Assembly: GCF_001870905.1 (NCBI RefSeq)
Contig: NZ_LNDC01000064.1
Location: forward strand, 1 to 39,256
Origin: Geitlerinema sp. PCC 9228
GTDB taxonomy: Bacteria; Cyanobacteriota; Cyanobacteriia; Cyanobacteriales; PCC-9228
Length of the DNA: 39,256 nucleotides
Direction: 5' to 3'
Made by a program: the position numbers and the translations under genes. Under the pieces are notes generated by a model, which saw only the letters and a program-made list of their open reading frames with translations, made no database searches and was not told where the DNA came from. Positions 25,993 through 34,132 of the stretch are shown in pieces (positions within the stretch are counted from its first letter, which is position 1; each line of letters begins with the position of its first letter).

Positions 25993-26149
25993 ATAGGGAT
26001 TTTTCCTTATCTTGTTCGGCATTGTCCCTCAAACGAGTTACATTCATGTATGCTACCTCAAATCAGGTTAGCTTACAAAAGGGACTGTTGGGTCACTATT
26101 TTCCTGGTTACAAAGAAAGAGAACACACACAGAAAATAGGTCTCTTTCA

Positions 26150-28147
26150 ATGAATTATCCTGTTATCGTCGAAGGGCAAGTTCGCTTGCAAGACACTGAC
26201 TGCACAACCAGCAACGCACAATCGCAAATTCCTTTAAATGTCTACGTTTTCGATCGTGCTGGCAAATTTTTGCAACGCGATCGCGTAGAACAAGAAGGCA
26301 GTTTTAGCCTCGCATTAAAACTAGAACAACCCCAGGATATCGAACTATTTGTAGCACCAACCAAAGAAGACCCAAAAAACATTCGTAAATCTACTGCCTA
26401 CTCCCAAAAATTCACCGCCAAAGACTGGATTCGCGAAGACCAAGGATTTCGCCTGCAACCAAAAATTGAGCTTCCCCTAGCCATTTGGCAACCTTGGATG
26501 CCTCGGTTTGTTTGCGTTTCCGGTCGCGTTCGTAAACAATTTGAAGAAGACGGTCAAAACCGTTCTTGCCCCGTTCCTTTTGTCAAAGTCGAAATTTTTG
26601 ATGTAGACCGGGAACCTTGTTGGCTTCCCTATCTAAAATTGCGGGAAGATTTGCTGCGCGATCGCGTTACTTTCCCCATCCCCGAACTCATCAAAAAACC
26701 ACCCTTTCCCCCCGACATTTCATTAGACAATCCCACCTTTTCTACCCAAAAATCACCCACAATCGAACCTTCTTTACCATCTTTGGAAATGGCTGCCCCT
26801 TCTGTAAAATCATTTTCTGCAGACGTAGCCACTCCCCTAGAAACACAACCAACCAACTTAGAAAATCTCACCCTCACTTCCAAAATTGCTCCTTGGCAAT
26901 TCTTCCCCCTCTGCTTTTACAGCAAAGACCTCGTTTGCGAAACCACCACCGATGCCGATGGCTTCTTCCGCTGTTGCTTCCGCTGGTTTCCGTTAGAATT
27001 CCGTCGCGGCAGGTTTCGGTTTGACGCCAAACCCGATATCGTCGTTCGTATCACCCAAGTCATCGATGGCGTAGAAACAGTTATCTATGCCGATCCTTAT
27101 TCCAGCACTCGTTGGAACCAAACCAACGCTTTCATCGACCTAGCTTTAGACAATCCCGCCATCCAGTGTGGCGAAAGCAGCACTTCTGAGCGACCCAAAG
27201 ATAAAACCGATGTCTTTTTTACCCGCATCGGCGACGATGAAGTGTACCAAATCAACCAAACCACCGGCTTGTATGGCAACGGTTCCCTCAGCAACGTTGC
27301 TTATGGCAGTACGTTATTGGTATACGCTCAATTTGGAGAAAATTTGGCAAATGGCGTTCCCGTCAACGGCAAACTTGCCAAATACTATCGCCTTTCTTAT
27401 GCCAAACAGGGAAGTGCCGATAGCGATTTTAAACCCATTACCACCACGCTAAACGACACCCGGGTTGACCAGAATACCTTGTTTAGCGAAACCCACAATT
27501 TGGGTCCAAAAACTGTTAACTTGCAACCAGCTCTGTACGAATTGCGCGATTTTGCCAATTATTATTGGTACAACCCCGATAAAATTGGTAGTTGGGCAAC
27601 GCAACTGGCGGAAGACGATACGGGGATCTACATTCTGCGTTTGGAGTTGTTCGACAGCAATGGGGATAAACTAACAGCATCGGATATTGGCTATCGGGAT
27701 GGAACCGTTCCGCCAGAGAATACATTACCGCTGACGGGTAGCGATCGCTGCGATTTGTTCATTACCCTAGACAACAAACTCCCGGAACTAACCATAAACA
27801 CGCCTGCCACCAATACCTGCGGCGTCATTCCTTGGAATTCTTCGCTCAATCTCAACTTCAACGTTCGGGTATCCCAGGAAAACAATCGCCTCTACTGGTG
27901 GCGTCTTCGCTACAGCAAAGGGGTTTCCTCAGATTTCGATTTGGTGGATAGCAATAGTTTTGACTCTTCGACAAGCGGCAATTTAAGCCCGGTGAACGAA
28001 GATATCAACGGCAACCAACTGTTGAACAATCTTACCAGCACTTGTGCTTTTGCTCTGGAGTTGGAAGCGTTACCCCACATTCGCAATGGTCGTGGCTTTA
28101 TCTATCGTCGCGAAGAAATTGTCGCGATCGCCATTGAAAAATGTTAG
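26150..28147 (+). CDS. Large hypothetical protein with beta-sandwich (carboxypeptidase-regulatory-like) N-terminus
   Basis: A 665-residue protein that I do not recognise as a named family. Residues about 1-130 (VIVEGQVRLQDTD, IPLNVYVFDRAGKFLQRDRV, EGSFSLALKL) read as a transthyretin/carboxypeptidase-regulatory-type beta sandwich. A second such unit starts near 122 (CVSGRVRKQFEEDG, PFVKVEIFDVDREPCWLPYL) and is closed by TTTDADGFFRCCFRWFPLEF near 270, after a Pro/Ser/Thr-rich insertion. The C-terminal half is beta-rich with many Asn and Asp, and contains RSDRCDLFITLDNKLPEL-like and TNTCGVIPWNSSLNLNFNVR segments. There is no signal peptide or membrane helix. About a dozen cysteines are spread out without a metal motif. 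It stands alone between the BCCT gene and a terminator, with HIP1 sites and normal codon use. A role as a structural or cargo protein of a particle is a guess only. Confidence 0.7.
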   Translation: MNYPVIVEGQVRLQDTDCTTSNAQSQIPLNVYVFDRAGKFLQRDRVEQEGSFSLALKLEQPQDIELFVAPTKEDPKNIRKSTAYSQKFTAKDWIREDQGFRLQPKIELPLAIWQPWMPRFVCVSGRVRKQFEEDGQNRSCPVPFVKVEIFDVDREPCWLPYLKLREDLLRDRVTFPIPELIKKPPFPPDISLDNPTFSTQKSPTIEPSLPSLEMAAPSVKSFSADVATPLETQPTNLENLTLTSKIAPWQFFPLCFYSKDLVCETTTDADGFFRCCFRWFPLEFRRGRFRFDAKPDIVVRITQVIDGVETVIYADPYSSTRWNQTNAFIDLALDNPAIQCGESSTSERPKDKTDVFFTRIGDDEVYQINQTTGLYGNGSLSNVAYGSTLLVYAQFGENLANGVPVNGKLAKYYRLSYAKQGSADSDFKPITTTLNDTRVDQNTLFSETHNLGPKTVNLQPALYELRDFANYYWYNPDKIGSWATQLAEDDTGIYILRLELFDSNGDKLTASDIGYRDGTVPPENTLPLTGSDRCDLFITLDNKLPELTINTPATNTCGVIPWNSSLNLNFNVRVSQENNRLYWWRLRYSKGVSSDFDLVDSNSFDSSTSGNLSPVNEDINGNQLLNNLTSTCAFALELEALPHIRNGRGFIYRREEIVAIAIEKC

Positions 28148-28192
28148 TACCTAAATTTTAAATAGATATCTCCTAGTTGCTTTTTCGCATTT

Positions 28193-28224
28193 TCTCCCGT
28201 TGGCTGCAGTCGGCGGGAGATTTT
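28193..28224 (+). terminator. Rho-independent terminator after the 665-aa gene
   Basis: TCTCCCG (28193-28199) pairs with CGGGAGA (28214-28220) around a 14-base loop, and is followed by TTTTATG. It lies about 45 bases past the stop. Confidence 0.6.
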
Positions 28225-28337
28225 ATGCTTTTTCTAGCTGCTGGGTAAACTAGAAATAGATATTAAACCGAGTTGCTTGATGGCAGTATTCAAAAATCAA
28301 TTCGGCAACCAGCAAGTATCCAAGGGGAAATCCAGTT

Positions 28338-29588
28338 ATGTGGAAATGGTGGCGACGGTTATGGCAACGACTGCGGCAATTTTGGCAGCGTTTGTGGCAG
28401 CAATGGCGGCAGCGGTTTGGCTTTGCTTACCGCAAATTCGATCAAAAATCATCCCGCCACTCTCAACCAGCGAGTGTTGCCGTCGAAACCAACCGCAATG
28501 GCAAAACACCTCCCCCTCTAGAAGATAGCGACTACGAAATGCTATTTTTTCAAATTCTCGATGGCGTGCAGCAGGGATGGCGTCGCGGTAAAGTACTAGC
28601 ATACATCGAAAGTTTCGGCGATCGCGCCCCTTTTTCCTCCTGGGTAGACTGGCTGCAAAGATTCGGCGAACGAGTTTTACAAGCCGAAACCGACAACCAA
28701 ACCCTCGCCAGACAACTCCTCAAACTCGGCAATTTAGGTTGTGGGGAACTCAGCGTCGTCGCCAAAAACATTGGTTCCCGCTTGCTGGTGAAATCCCTCT
28801 CTCCCGAAGAAACTGCCGAAAAAGCCAGAGATTGGTTGGAAAAGGGCAACCAACGCATTCCAGTTCGCGATTATAACGGTGCTTTAGCCTTTTACGACCA
28901 AGCGTTAGCCATCGATCCCAATAGCGTAGAAGCTTGGGCAAATCGTGGCGTAGCTTTATTTAACCTCAAACGCTACCGAAAATCGGTGGAAGCCTTCGAT
29001 CGAGCTTTGAAACTCAATCCCAAATACGCCCAAGCCTGGTCAAACAGAGGTTTTGCGCTGGCTGCTAGTTCTCAATTTCTAGAAGCTGCTCGTTCCTACC
29101 GCAAAGTTATCAAACTACAACCCAACTCCCACGAAGCCTGGCAAAATTACGGCGTTTCCCTGGCTAAAGCGGAACAACACCAGGAAGCGTTGCCTTGTTA
29201 CGAAAAAGCTCTGGAACTCAAACCCGATTTTTCCCGTGCCAAAATTAATTTAGGGGTTTCTTTGTTGGCTTTGCGACGCTACGACGAAGCCTTGGCAGCT
29301 TTTGACGAAGCTTTGGAACTTGATGGCGACAATCGAGAAGCTTGGGAAAATCGTGGCATGGCTCTTGCCGAGTTGCAACGCTACGAAGAGGCGGTGGATT
29401 CTCTGGATAAGGCGGCGGAACGTGGCTATTCCTACCAAACCCACTACAATCGCGGCTGGTGTTGCTATCGCTTGCAACGCTACGAAGATGCGATCGCTTC
29501 TTTCGATAAAATTTTACAACGGGATGAAGACGACGAAGCGGCTAACTACGGCAAAACGGAAGCCAGCAAGCAACAAACCCCTGCCTAA
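28338..29588 (+). CDS. TPR protein with Trp/Arg-rich amphipathic N-terminus
   Basis: A 416-residue protein. The first ~34 residues (MWKWWRRLWQRLRQFWQRLW and on to QQWRQRF) alternate Trp, Leu and Arg/Gln so as to give one strongly hydrophobic, basic amphipathic helix; it probably binds the membrane surface. A linker and a helical domain (about 60-155) follow. Six or seven TPR units then run from about 163 to the end, recognisable by repeated A-WxNRGxAL and YxxAxxxFDxAL patterns (for example NSVEAWANRGVALFNLKRY). TPR arrays bind partner proteins, so this may be a peripheral-membrane scaffold. AAGGGGAAA upstream of the ATG is a good ribosome-binding site. The stop overlaps that of mutL on the other strand. 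Function is otherwise unknown. Confidence 0.85.
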   Translation: MWKWWRRLWQRLRQFWQRLWQQWRQRFGFAYRKFDQKSSRHSQPASVAVETNRNGKTPPPLEDSDYEMLFFQILDGVQQGWRRGKVLAYIESFGDRAPFSSWVDWLQRFGERVLQAETDNQTLARQLLKLGNLGCGELSVVAKNIGSRLLVKSLSPEETAEKARDWLEKGNQRIPVRDYNGALAFYDQALAIDPNSVEAWANRGVALFNLKRYRKSVEAFDRALKLNPKYAQAWSNRGFALAASSQFLEAARSYRKVIKLQPNSHEAWQNYGVSLAKAEQHQEALPCYEKALELKPDFSRAKINLGVSLLALRRYDEALAAFDEALELDGDNREAWENRGMALAELQRYEEAVDSLDKAAERGYSYQTHYNRGWCCYRLQRYEDAIASFDKILQRDEDDEAANYGKTEASKQQTPA

Positions 29589-31261
29589 ATCCCATGGCTT
29601 TTGCCAATCACCCAGTGGCGGCGGAAAAATCTTGCCAAATCGCTTTCTTCCAAAGATAAATAAATGGGTCTGCCGTGGGGGCAAGTGCGGGGATGGCGGG
29701 TACGCTGCCACCGGTCTAAAATATCTTGCATCTGGGGAAGTTCTAAGGGGGTACCGTTGCGAATGGCGGTACGGCAAGCAACTGCTACTTGGGCAGCTTG
29801 CAAATTTTTCCCCGAACTTAATTCTATCAAGGCATCTTCGCGATCGCTTCTGTCCTGCAAAGCTGCGGGAATGCTACGCACTGCCCACAGTTTCTCGCCA
29901 AAAGGTTCGATATCAACCCCAATTTGCTGGAGTTGTTCCACTTGGGTATCCCGCAAATCCTGAAGAATGATTGGTGGTTCCACGGCAACCATTTCCCAGC
30001 GATCGCACAGTTGTTCGTATAAAATACGTTCGTGGGCAATGTGCTGTTCTACCAACCACAACCCATTGGGATGTTCCGCCACAATGTAGGTATTGTTAAT
30101 TTGAGCTACGGCTTTTAACGGTAGGGTAGGCGAACTTTGGGAAGTTTCCTCGTTGCTTAAAGAATCGCTCAGATAGTTGCCCTTAGCTTCCGATGCTTTT
30201 AACAGTTGGGCAACCTTCGCTTGGGATTGCCCTTCGCTGGTGTGGAACTGCAAAGCTTCTTCGATGGTCTGGGAAATTTGTGCTTGCCAAAATTCTAGAT
30301 TTTCCAGATAAATTTCCGATTTAGCAGGATGGCGGTTCCAGTCAATTTGTTCGGGGGTAACGTGCAGGTGTAAAAAACAAATCGGATAGCGATCGCGTGG
30401 TAATGTACGGGAAAAAGCAGCAATAACCGTAGGTTCTAGTTCCGGCGATCGCACCAAACGACCGTTTACAGCAATTTTAACCCAATCGGCATACCGGCGA
30501 TGGCAGCGATCGGGCAACCCCGCCAACACTTCAATTTGTTGCGTAGCAGTAGCCTCCGCAGTTGTTTCCGCTTCCACATCGCGTTTGACATACTGCAAAT
30601 CATCGGGACGCAAACGCGGTAAGATTTGCGGTAAAATTTGCTGGGGCGTACGAGCTGCATGAATGGTCAACCACGGGCGTTCGTCTTTGTAAACCTGCCA
30701 GGTAATCTGGGGATGGCACAAAGCCAAATGGTGGATCGTCACTTGTACTGCTTTCAGCTGTTGCTTGCGAGAAACGCATTCCCGCCTCCCTGGCATGTTG
30801 GCAAACAAATCTCTTACGTTGACAATGGTTCCCGGGGCAACGGCTGCAGCTTCCACTTGTTTGGGCTTTCCCTGGGCGTCGTAAATCACCCGCCAACCGT
30901 TGGCTTCGCTGTGCTGGGGGCGGCTAAAAATTTCCAAACGCCCCAAATGCGCCAAACTATGCAACGCTTCCCCGCGAAATCCTAAAGTGAGAATTTTGCC
31001 CAAATCCTGACATGCGCGAATTTTGCTGGTACTGTGGGACAACGCACATTTTTTTAAATCTGTCAAGCTCATTCCCATACCATTATCCGCCACCCGAACC
31101 CGCCACAGGTCGGGATACAGGGAAAATGAGATTCGCGTTGCCCCAGAATCCAGGGCATTTTCTGCCAACTCGCGAATAGCGGCGGCGAGAGAATCGATGA
31201 CTTCTCCCGCAGCAATTAAGTGAACGACGTCAGCAGGTAGGGTTTGAATGGTGGAATTCAT
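29585..31261 (-). CDS. mutL: DNA mismatch repair protein MutL
   Basis: A 558-residue MutL, coupling MutS mismatch recognition to strand removal. The N-terminal GHKL ATPase has VVHLIAAGEVIDSLAAAIRE, ENALDSGAT (catalytic Glu and ATP/Mg Asn), VADNGMGMS and GFRGEALHSLAHLG. A linker of about 80 residues leads to the C-terminal dimer domain. The endonuclease metal motif, usually DQHA-xx-E, reads EQHIAHERILYEQ here, and the second site CPHGRP is intact (RTCPHGRPIYLS), so nicking activity is likely. The start is ATG 31261; the upstream sequence lacks a clear ribosome-binding site, but the protein begins as homologues do. It is convergent with the TPR gene, sharing three stop-codon bases with it, and I see no terminator between them. 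Confidence 0.95.
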   Translation of the reverse strand: MNSTIQTLPADVVHLIAAGEVIDSLAAAIRELAENALDSGATRISFSLYPDLWRVRVADNGMGMSLTDLKKCALSHSTSKIRACQDLGKILTLGFRGEALHSLAHLGRLEIFSRPQHSEANGWRVIYDAQGKPKQVEAAAVAPGTIVNVRDLFANMPGRRECVSRKQQLKAVQVTIHHLALCHPQITWQVYKDERPWLTIHAARTPQQILPQILPRLRPDDLQYVKRDVEAETTAEATATQQIEVLAGLPDRCHRRYADWVKIAVNGRLVRSPELEPTVIAAFSRTLPRDRYPICFLHLHVTPEQIDWNRHPAKSEIYLENLEFWQAQISQTIEEALQFHTSEGQSQAKVAQLLKASEAKGNYLSDSLSNEETSQSSPTLPLKAVAQINNTYIVAEHPNGLWLVEQHIAHERILYEQLCDRWEMVAVEPPIILQDLRDTQVEQLQQIGVDIEPFGEKLWAVRSIPAALQDRSDREDALIELSSGKNLQAAQVAVACRTAIRNGTPLELPQMQDILDRWQRTRHPRTCPHGRPIYLSLEESDLARFFRRHWVIGKSHGI

Positions 31262-31489
31262 TCAAGCAGCAAACAAAACCAGATAGATGGGTGCAAACCA
31301 ATGCGTAAATGTGGATGGAGAAGAAAACTTTCCGAAAATTTCGGCAAAACTGGTTACAATACCAACAGGTTTTTCCGCCAATCAGAACATTTTTTCGGTG
31401 AAACCTTGATTATAAACCTAACTTAGCAATTTTCCTACTAGATTTGGGTAGGTTCGCCAAAAACTTTCCAGCGTTTTTCTTACCATATT

Positions 31490-33679
31490 ATGCTGAACGG
31501 CAAACAACTGCAAATTTCCCTGGCTTTGAGTGCGGGCGTTGGTGCTTTCTTGGTGGGGGCGGTATTTTCTCCCACAGACGTAACCGACACAATTGAAAAT
31601 TTATCGGATCCATTGCCCCTTTCAAAGGATAACAATTCATTCACCCCAGAAGTATCCAATACCTTCAAATTGGCACGCTTGGCACCGGAAAATCGGGCAG
31701 CACAGTTGGAAGCCCTAGCTAAAAATGCCGATTCGCGTGTTGATAGCTACCGAGCGCGATATTTGTTAGCCAGCGATCGCTTGCAAAAACAACAGCCAGA
31801 AGACGCTTTGCAGTGGTTGGATGGTTTGGAAGCAGATTATCCCATCCTCGCTCCCCACATTCTAGACAAACGCGCTCGTGCCTACCAAATGATGGGCAAC
31901 CAACAACAAGCCCAAGCCACCTGGCAGGAGTTGCTACAGGAATATTCTGATTCTCCCGTTGTTGCCAATGCTTTGTATGCCCTGGGTAAAGAAAATTCTC
32001 AATATTGGGATCGAGCGATCGCTGAATTTCCTTCCCATCCCCGCAGCGTCGATATTGCCTACCAACGCCTGCAGGAAAATCCCCAGCAACGGGCGTTATT
32101 GTTATTGCTGGCCGAACATGGATTGTATTTATCCGATATTATCTCTGTGTTGGACCGCTTGGTCAACAACCACGGCGAACAGCTTTCCCCGCAAGCCTGG
32201 GAAAAAATTGGATTTGCCTATTGGGAAAAATTAGAATATGGCAAAGCTGGCAAAGCCTACCAAAAAGCACCACCCACCCCCAAAAATGCCTATCGCGCCG
32301 CAAGGGGGATTCAATTAGGGGGCGATCGCCAAAAAGCGATCGAAGCTTACAAGCAACTGGTGCAAAAATTTCCCAACGGCAAAACCACCGGTCTGGCATT
32401 GCTGCGTCTGGGGCAGTTGCTCCCAGAAAAAGAAGCCCTCCCCTACCTGCAACGCGCCATTCAAAACTTTCCCGAACAAGCTCCAGAAGCCTTGCTGGAA
32501 AGAGCCAAAATCCTAGCCGTTTTAAACAGCCCCAAATCCGCACAGCAAGCTCGCCAATCCATCCTTTCTCAGTACAGTTCCTCCGAAACCGCCGCCAAAA
32601 TGCGCATGTCTCGCGCTGAAGAACGAGGCAGGCGGGGTGACTACCAAGGGGCAACCCAGTGGGCATCAGAACTTATTCGCGAAAATCCAGATAGCGACAT
32701 TGCTCCCCAAGCTCAATTTTGGATCGGCAAATGGTCGCAACGGTTGGGGCAAACCGCCCAAGCCCGGGAAGCCTTCGAGCAAGTGATTCGCAACTATCCC
32801 CATTCCTATTACGCTTGGCGAGCAGCAGTGATGTTGGGTTGGGAAGTGGGTGATTTCAACAAAGTTCGCTATCTCGACCCCAAAGCCGAACGCCCCCAAC
32901 AGCTCTCAGTCCTTCCCGCTGGTAGCGAAACTTTGAAAGAGTTATATCAGTTAGGTCAGTACCGGGAAGCTTGGCGACGTTGGCAATGGGAATATCAAAC
33001 CCCTATGGCACCTTCTGTGAGCGAACAGTTTACGGATGGTTTGATTCGTTTGGGGGTGGGGGATAATTTAGATGGCATTTTTATGGTTTCTAGTTTGGAT
33101 TGGCGGGATGAAAAAGCGGAAATTCAACAAGTAAAAGAACTCAAACAACAATCTGCCTACTGGCATGCTTTGTATCCTTTTCCCTATCTTGATGCGATCG
33201 TACATTGGTCCCAGGAAAATCAGCTCAATCCCATGCTGGTGACAGCGTTAATTCGTCAGGAGTCTAGATTTATGACTGCTATTGAATCGGCAGTCGGGGC
33301 TAAAGGATTGATGCAAGTCATGCCCAGTACGGCAGAATGGATTACCCAGAAGAGTTCTATTTCCCAGTACGATTTGACCAATCCTACCGATAACATTCGA
33401 TTGGGAACTTGGTATTTGGATTATACCCACCAACAGTATCGGGATAATTCTATGTTAGCGATCGCAAGTTACAATGCTGGTCCGGGCAATGTGGAGCGTT
33501 GGGTGAATCGTTTTGGGGTGACAGATGCCGATGAGTTTGTGGAACGAATTCCGTTTCCAGAGACGAGAAATTATGTAGAGAAAGTGTTTGAAAATTATTG
33601 GAATTATTTACAGCTCTACAATCCTCAGGTTCGTCAAAAGGTTCAGTCGTTTGTTGACCAGGGGAGAAATTCTAATTGA
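31490..33679 (+). CDS. slt: Soluble lytic murein transglycosylase (Slt70-like) with TPR-like helical array
   Basis: A 729-residue cell-wall enzyme that cleaves the MurNAc-GlcNAc bond of peptidoglycan to form 1,6-anhydro ends. A hydrophobic N-terminal segment (about 8-27, ISLALSAGVGAFLVGAVF) should be a signal or anchor into the periplasm. About 500 residues of TPR-like helices follow (for example YPILAPHILDKRARAYQMMG), as in the Slt70 ring. The C-terminal catalytic domain has ALIRQESRF with the acid Glu at about residue 591, then GAKGLMQVMPSTA, NIRLGTWYLDY and ASYNAGPGNVERW, the goose-type lysozyme-like signature. The gene stands alone, 228 bases from the divergent mutL. A palindrome CCGAAAATTTCGG at 31331-31343 lies in that gap. 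Role is expected in wall remodelling or recycling. Confidence 0.92.
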   Translation: MLNGKQLQISLALSAGVGAFLVGAVFSPTDVTDTIENLSDPLPLSKDNNSFTPEVSNTFKLARLAPENRAAQLEALAKNADSRVDSYRARYLLASDRLQKQQPEDALQWLDGLEADYPILAPHILDKRARAYQMMGNQQQAQATWQELLQEYSDSPVVANALYALGKENSQYWDRAIAEFPSHPRSVDIAYQRLQENPQQRALLLLLAEHGLYLSDIISVLDRLVNNHGEQLSPQAWEKIGFAYWEKLEYGKAGKAYQKAPPTPKNAYRAARGIQLGGDRQKAIEAYKQLVQKFPNGKTTGLALLRLGQLLPEKEALPYLQRAIQNFPEQAPEALLERAKILAVLNSPKSAQQARQSILSQYSSSETAAKMRMSRAEERGRRGDYQGATQWASELIRENPDSDIAPQAQFWIGKWSQRLGQTAQAREAFEQVIRNYPHSYYAWRAAVMLGWEVGDFNKVRYLDPKAERPQQLSVLPAGSETLKELYQLGQYREAWRRWQWEYQTPMAPSVSEQFTDGLIRLGVGDNLDGIFMVSSLDWRDEKAEIQQVKELKQQSAYWHALYPFPYLDAIVHWSQENQLNPMLVTALIRQESRFMTAIESAVGAKGLMQVMPSTAEWITQKSSISQYDLTNPTDNIRLGTWYLDYTHQQYRDNSMLAIASYNAGPGNVERWVNRFGVTDADEFVERIPFPETRNYVEKVFENYWNYLQLYNPQVRQKVQSFVDQGRNSN

Positions 33680-33733
33680 TGGCCTGGTTTCTCGTAAAAA
33701 ATATGCGATCGCTATCTCGTTTTTTTTCATATC

Positions 33734-33873
33734 ATATGAAATTCTCTTGAATAAAAGTTGATTCTCCTCAGACCCCCGGCTGTCGCTTTCCCCCTTGGCA
33801 AGCGAGAATAAAGGGGGTTATACCTGATTTTACACCGGTGGAAGGAAATTAAGTCTATAGCCGGATTTCATAT
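33734..33873. repeat. MITE-like 140-bp element, copy 1
   Basis: Direct repeat of 33969-34108, same length, about 13 mismatches by eye. The ends are near-perfect inverted repeats (ATATGAAATTC and GGATTTCATAT, 10 of 11). Inside, CCCCCTT and AAGGGGG form a hairpin arm. No coding frame is present. Apart from the two copies and the hairpin between them, the 453-base gap 33680-34132 holds only one HIP1 site followed by a T run after slt, possibly a weak terminator. Confidence 0.8.
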
Positions 33874-33912
33874 CAAATATAAATGGAGCTTGCTCCTAAA
33901 ATGAAGAAACCC

Positions 33913-33942
33913 TGTAGGGGCAATTGGCGAATCACCCCTACA
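33913..33942. repeat. Dispersed TGTAGGGG hairpin repeat
   Basis: TGTAGGGG (33913-33920) and CCCCTACA (33935-33942) form a perfect 8-bp stem with a 14-base loop. It resembles the hairpin inside the element at 16107-16226 and is a frequent cyanobacterial intergenic repeat type. Confidence 0.6.
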
Positions 33943-33968
33943 ACATTGCATCGTATACAATACAAATA

Positions 33969-34108
33969 ATATGAAATCCGCTTGAATAGAATTCGATTGC
34001 CCTCAGCCCCCCGGCTGTCGCTTTCCCCCTTGGCAAGCGGGACTAAAGGGGGGTATACCTAATTTGACACCGGTGGAAGGAAATTAAGTCTATAGCCGGA
34101 TTTCATAT
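33969..34108. repeat. MITE-like 140-bp element, copy 2
   Basis: The 11-bp ends ATATGAAATCC (33969-33979) and GGATTTCATAT (34098-34108) are a perfect inverted repeat. The interior is about 91% identical to copy 1, with the same internal CCCCCTT/AAGGGGG arms. No clear target duplication is seen. The right end lies 25 bases from the stop of the lipoprotein gene. Confidence 0.8.
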
Positions 34109-34132
34109 GACTAGATACTGGTTTCTAGCCTG

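Noticed and set aside
25971-26153. 60-codon frame between BCCT and the 665-aa gene
   Set aside because: Non-ATG start, overlaps the small helix ORF and the next start, and has no recognisable features.
33734-34108. CRISPR array
   Set aside because: Only two 140-bp copies with terminal inverted repeats, no regular short repeats or spacers; no CRISPR array or cas gene was seen anywhere in the window.
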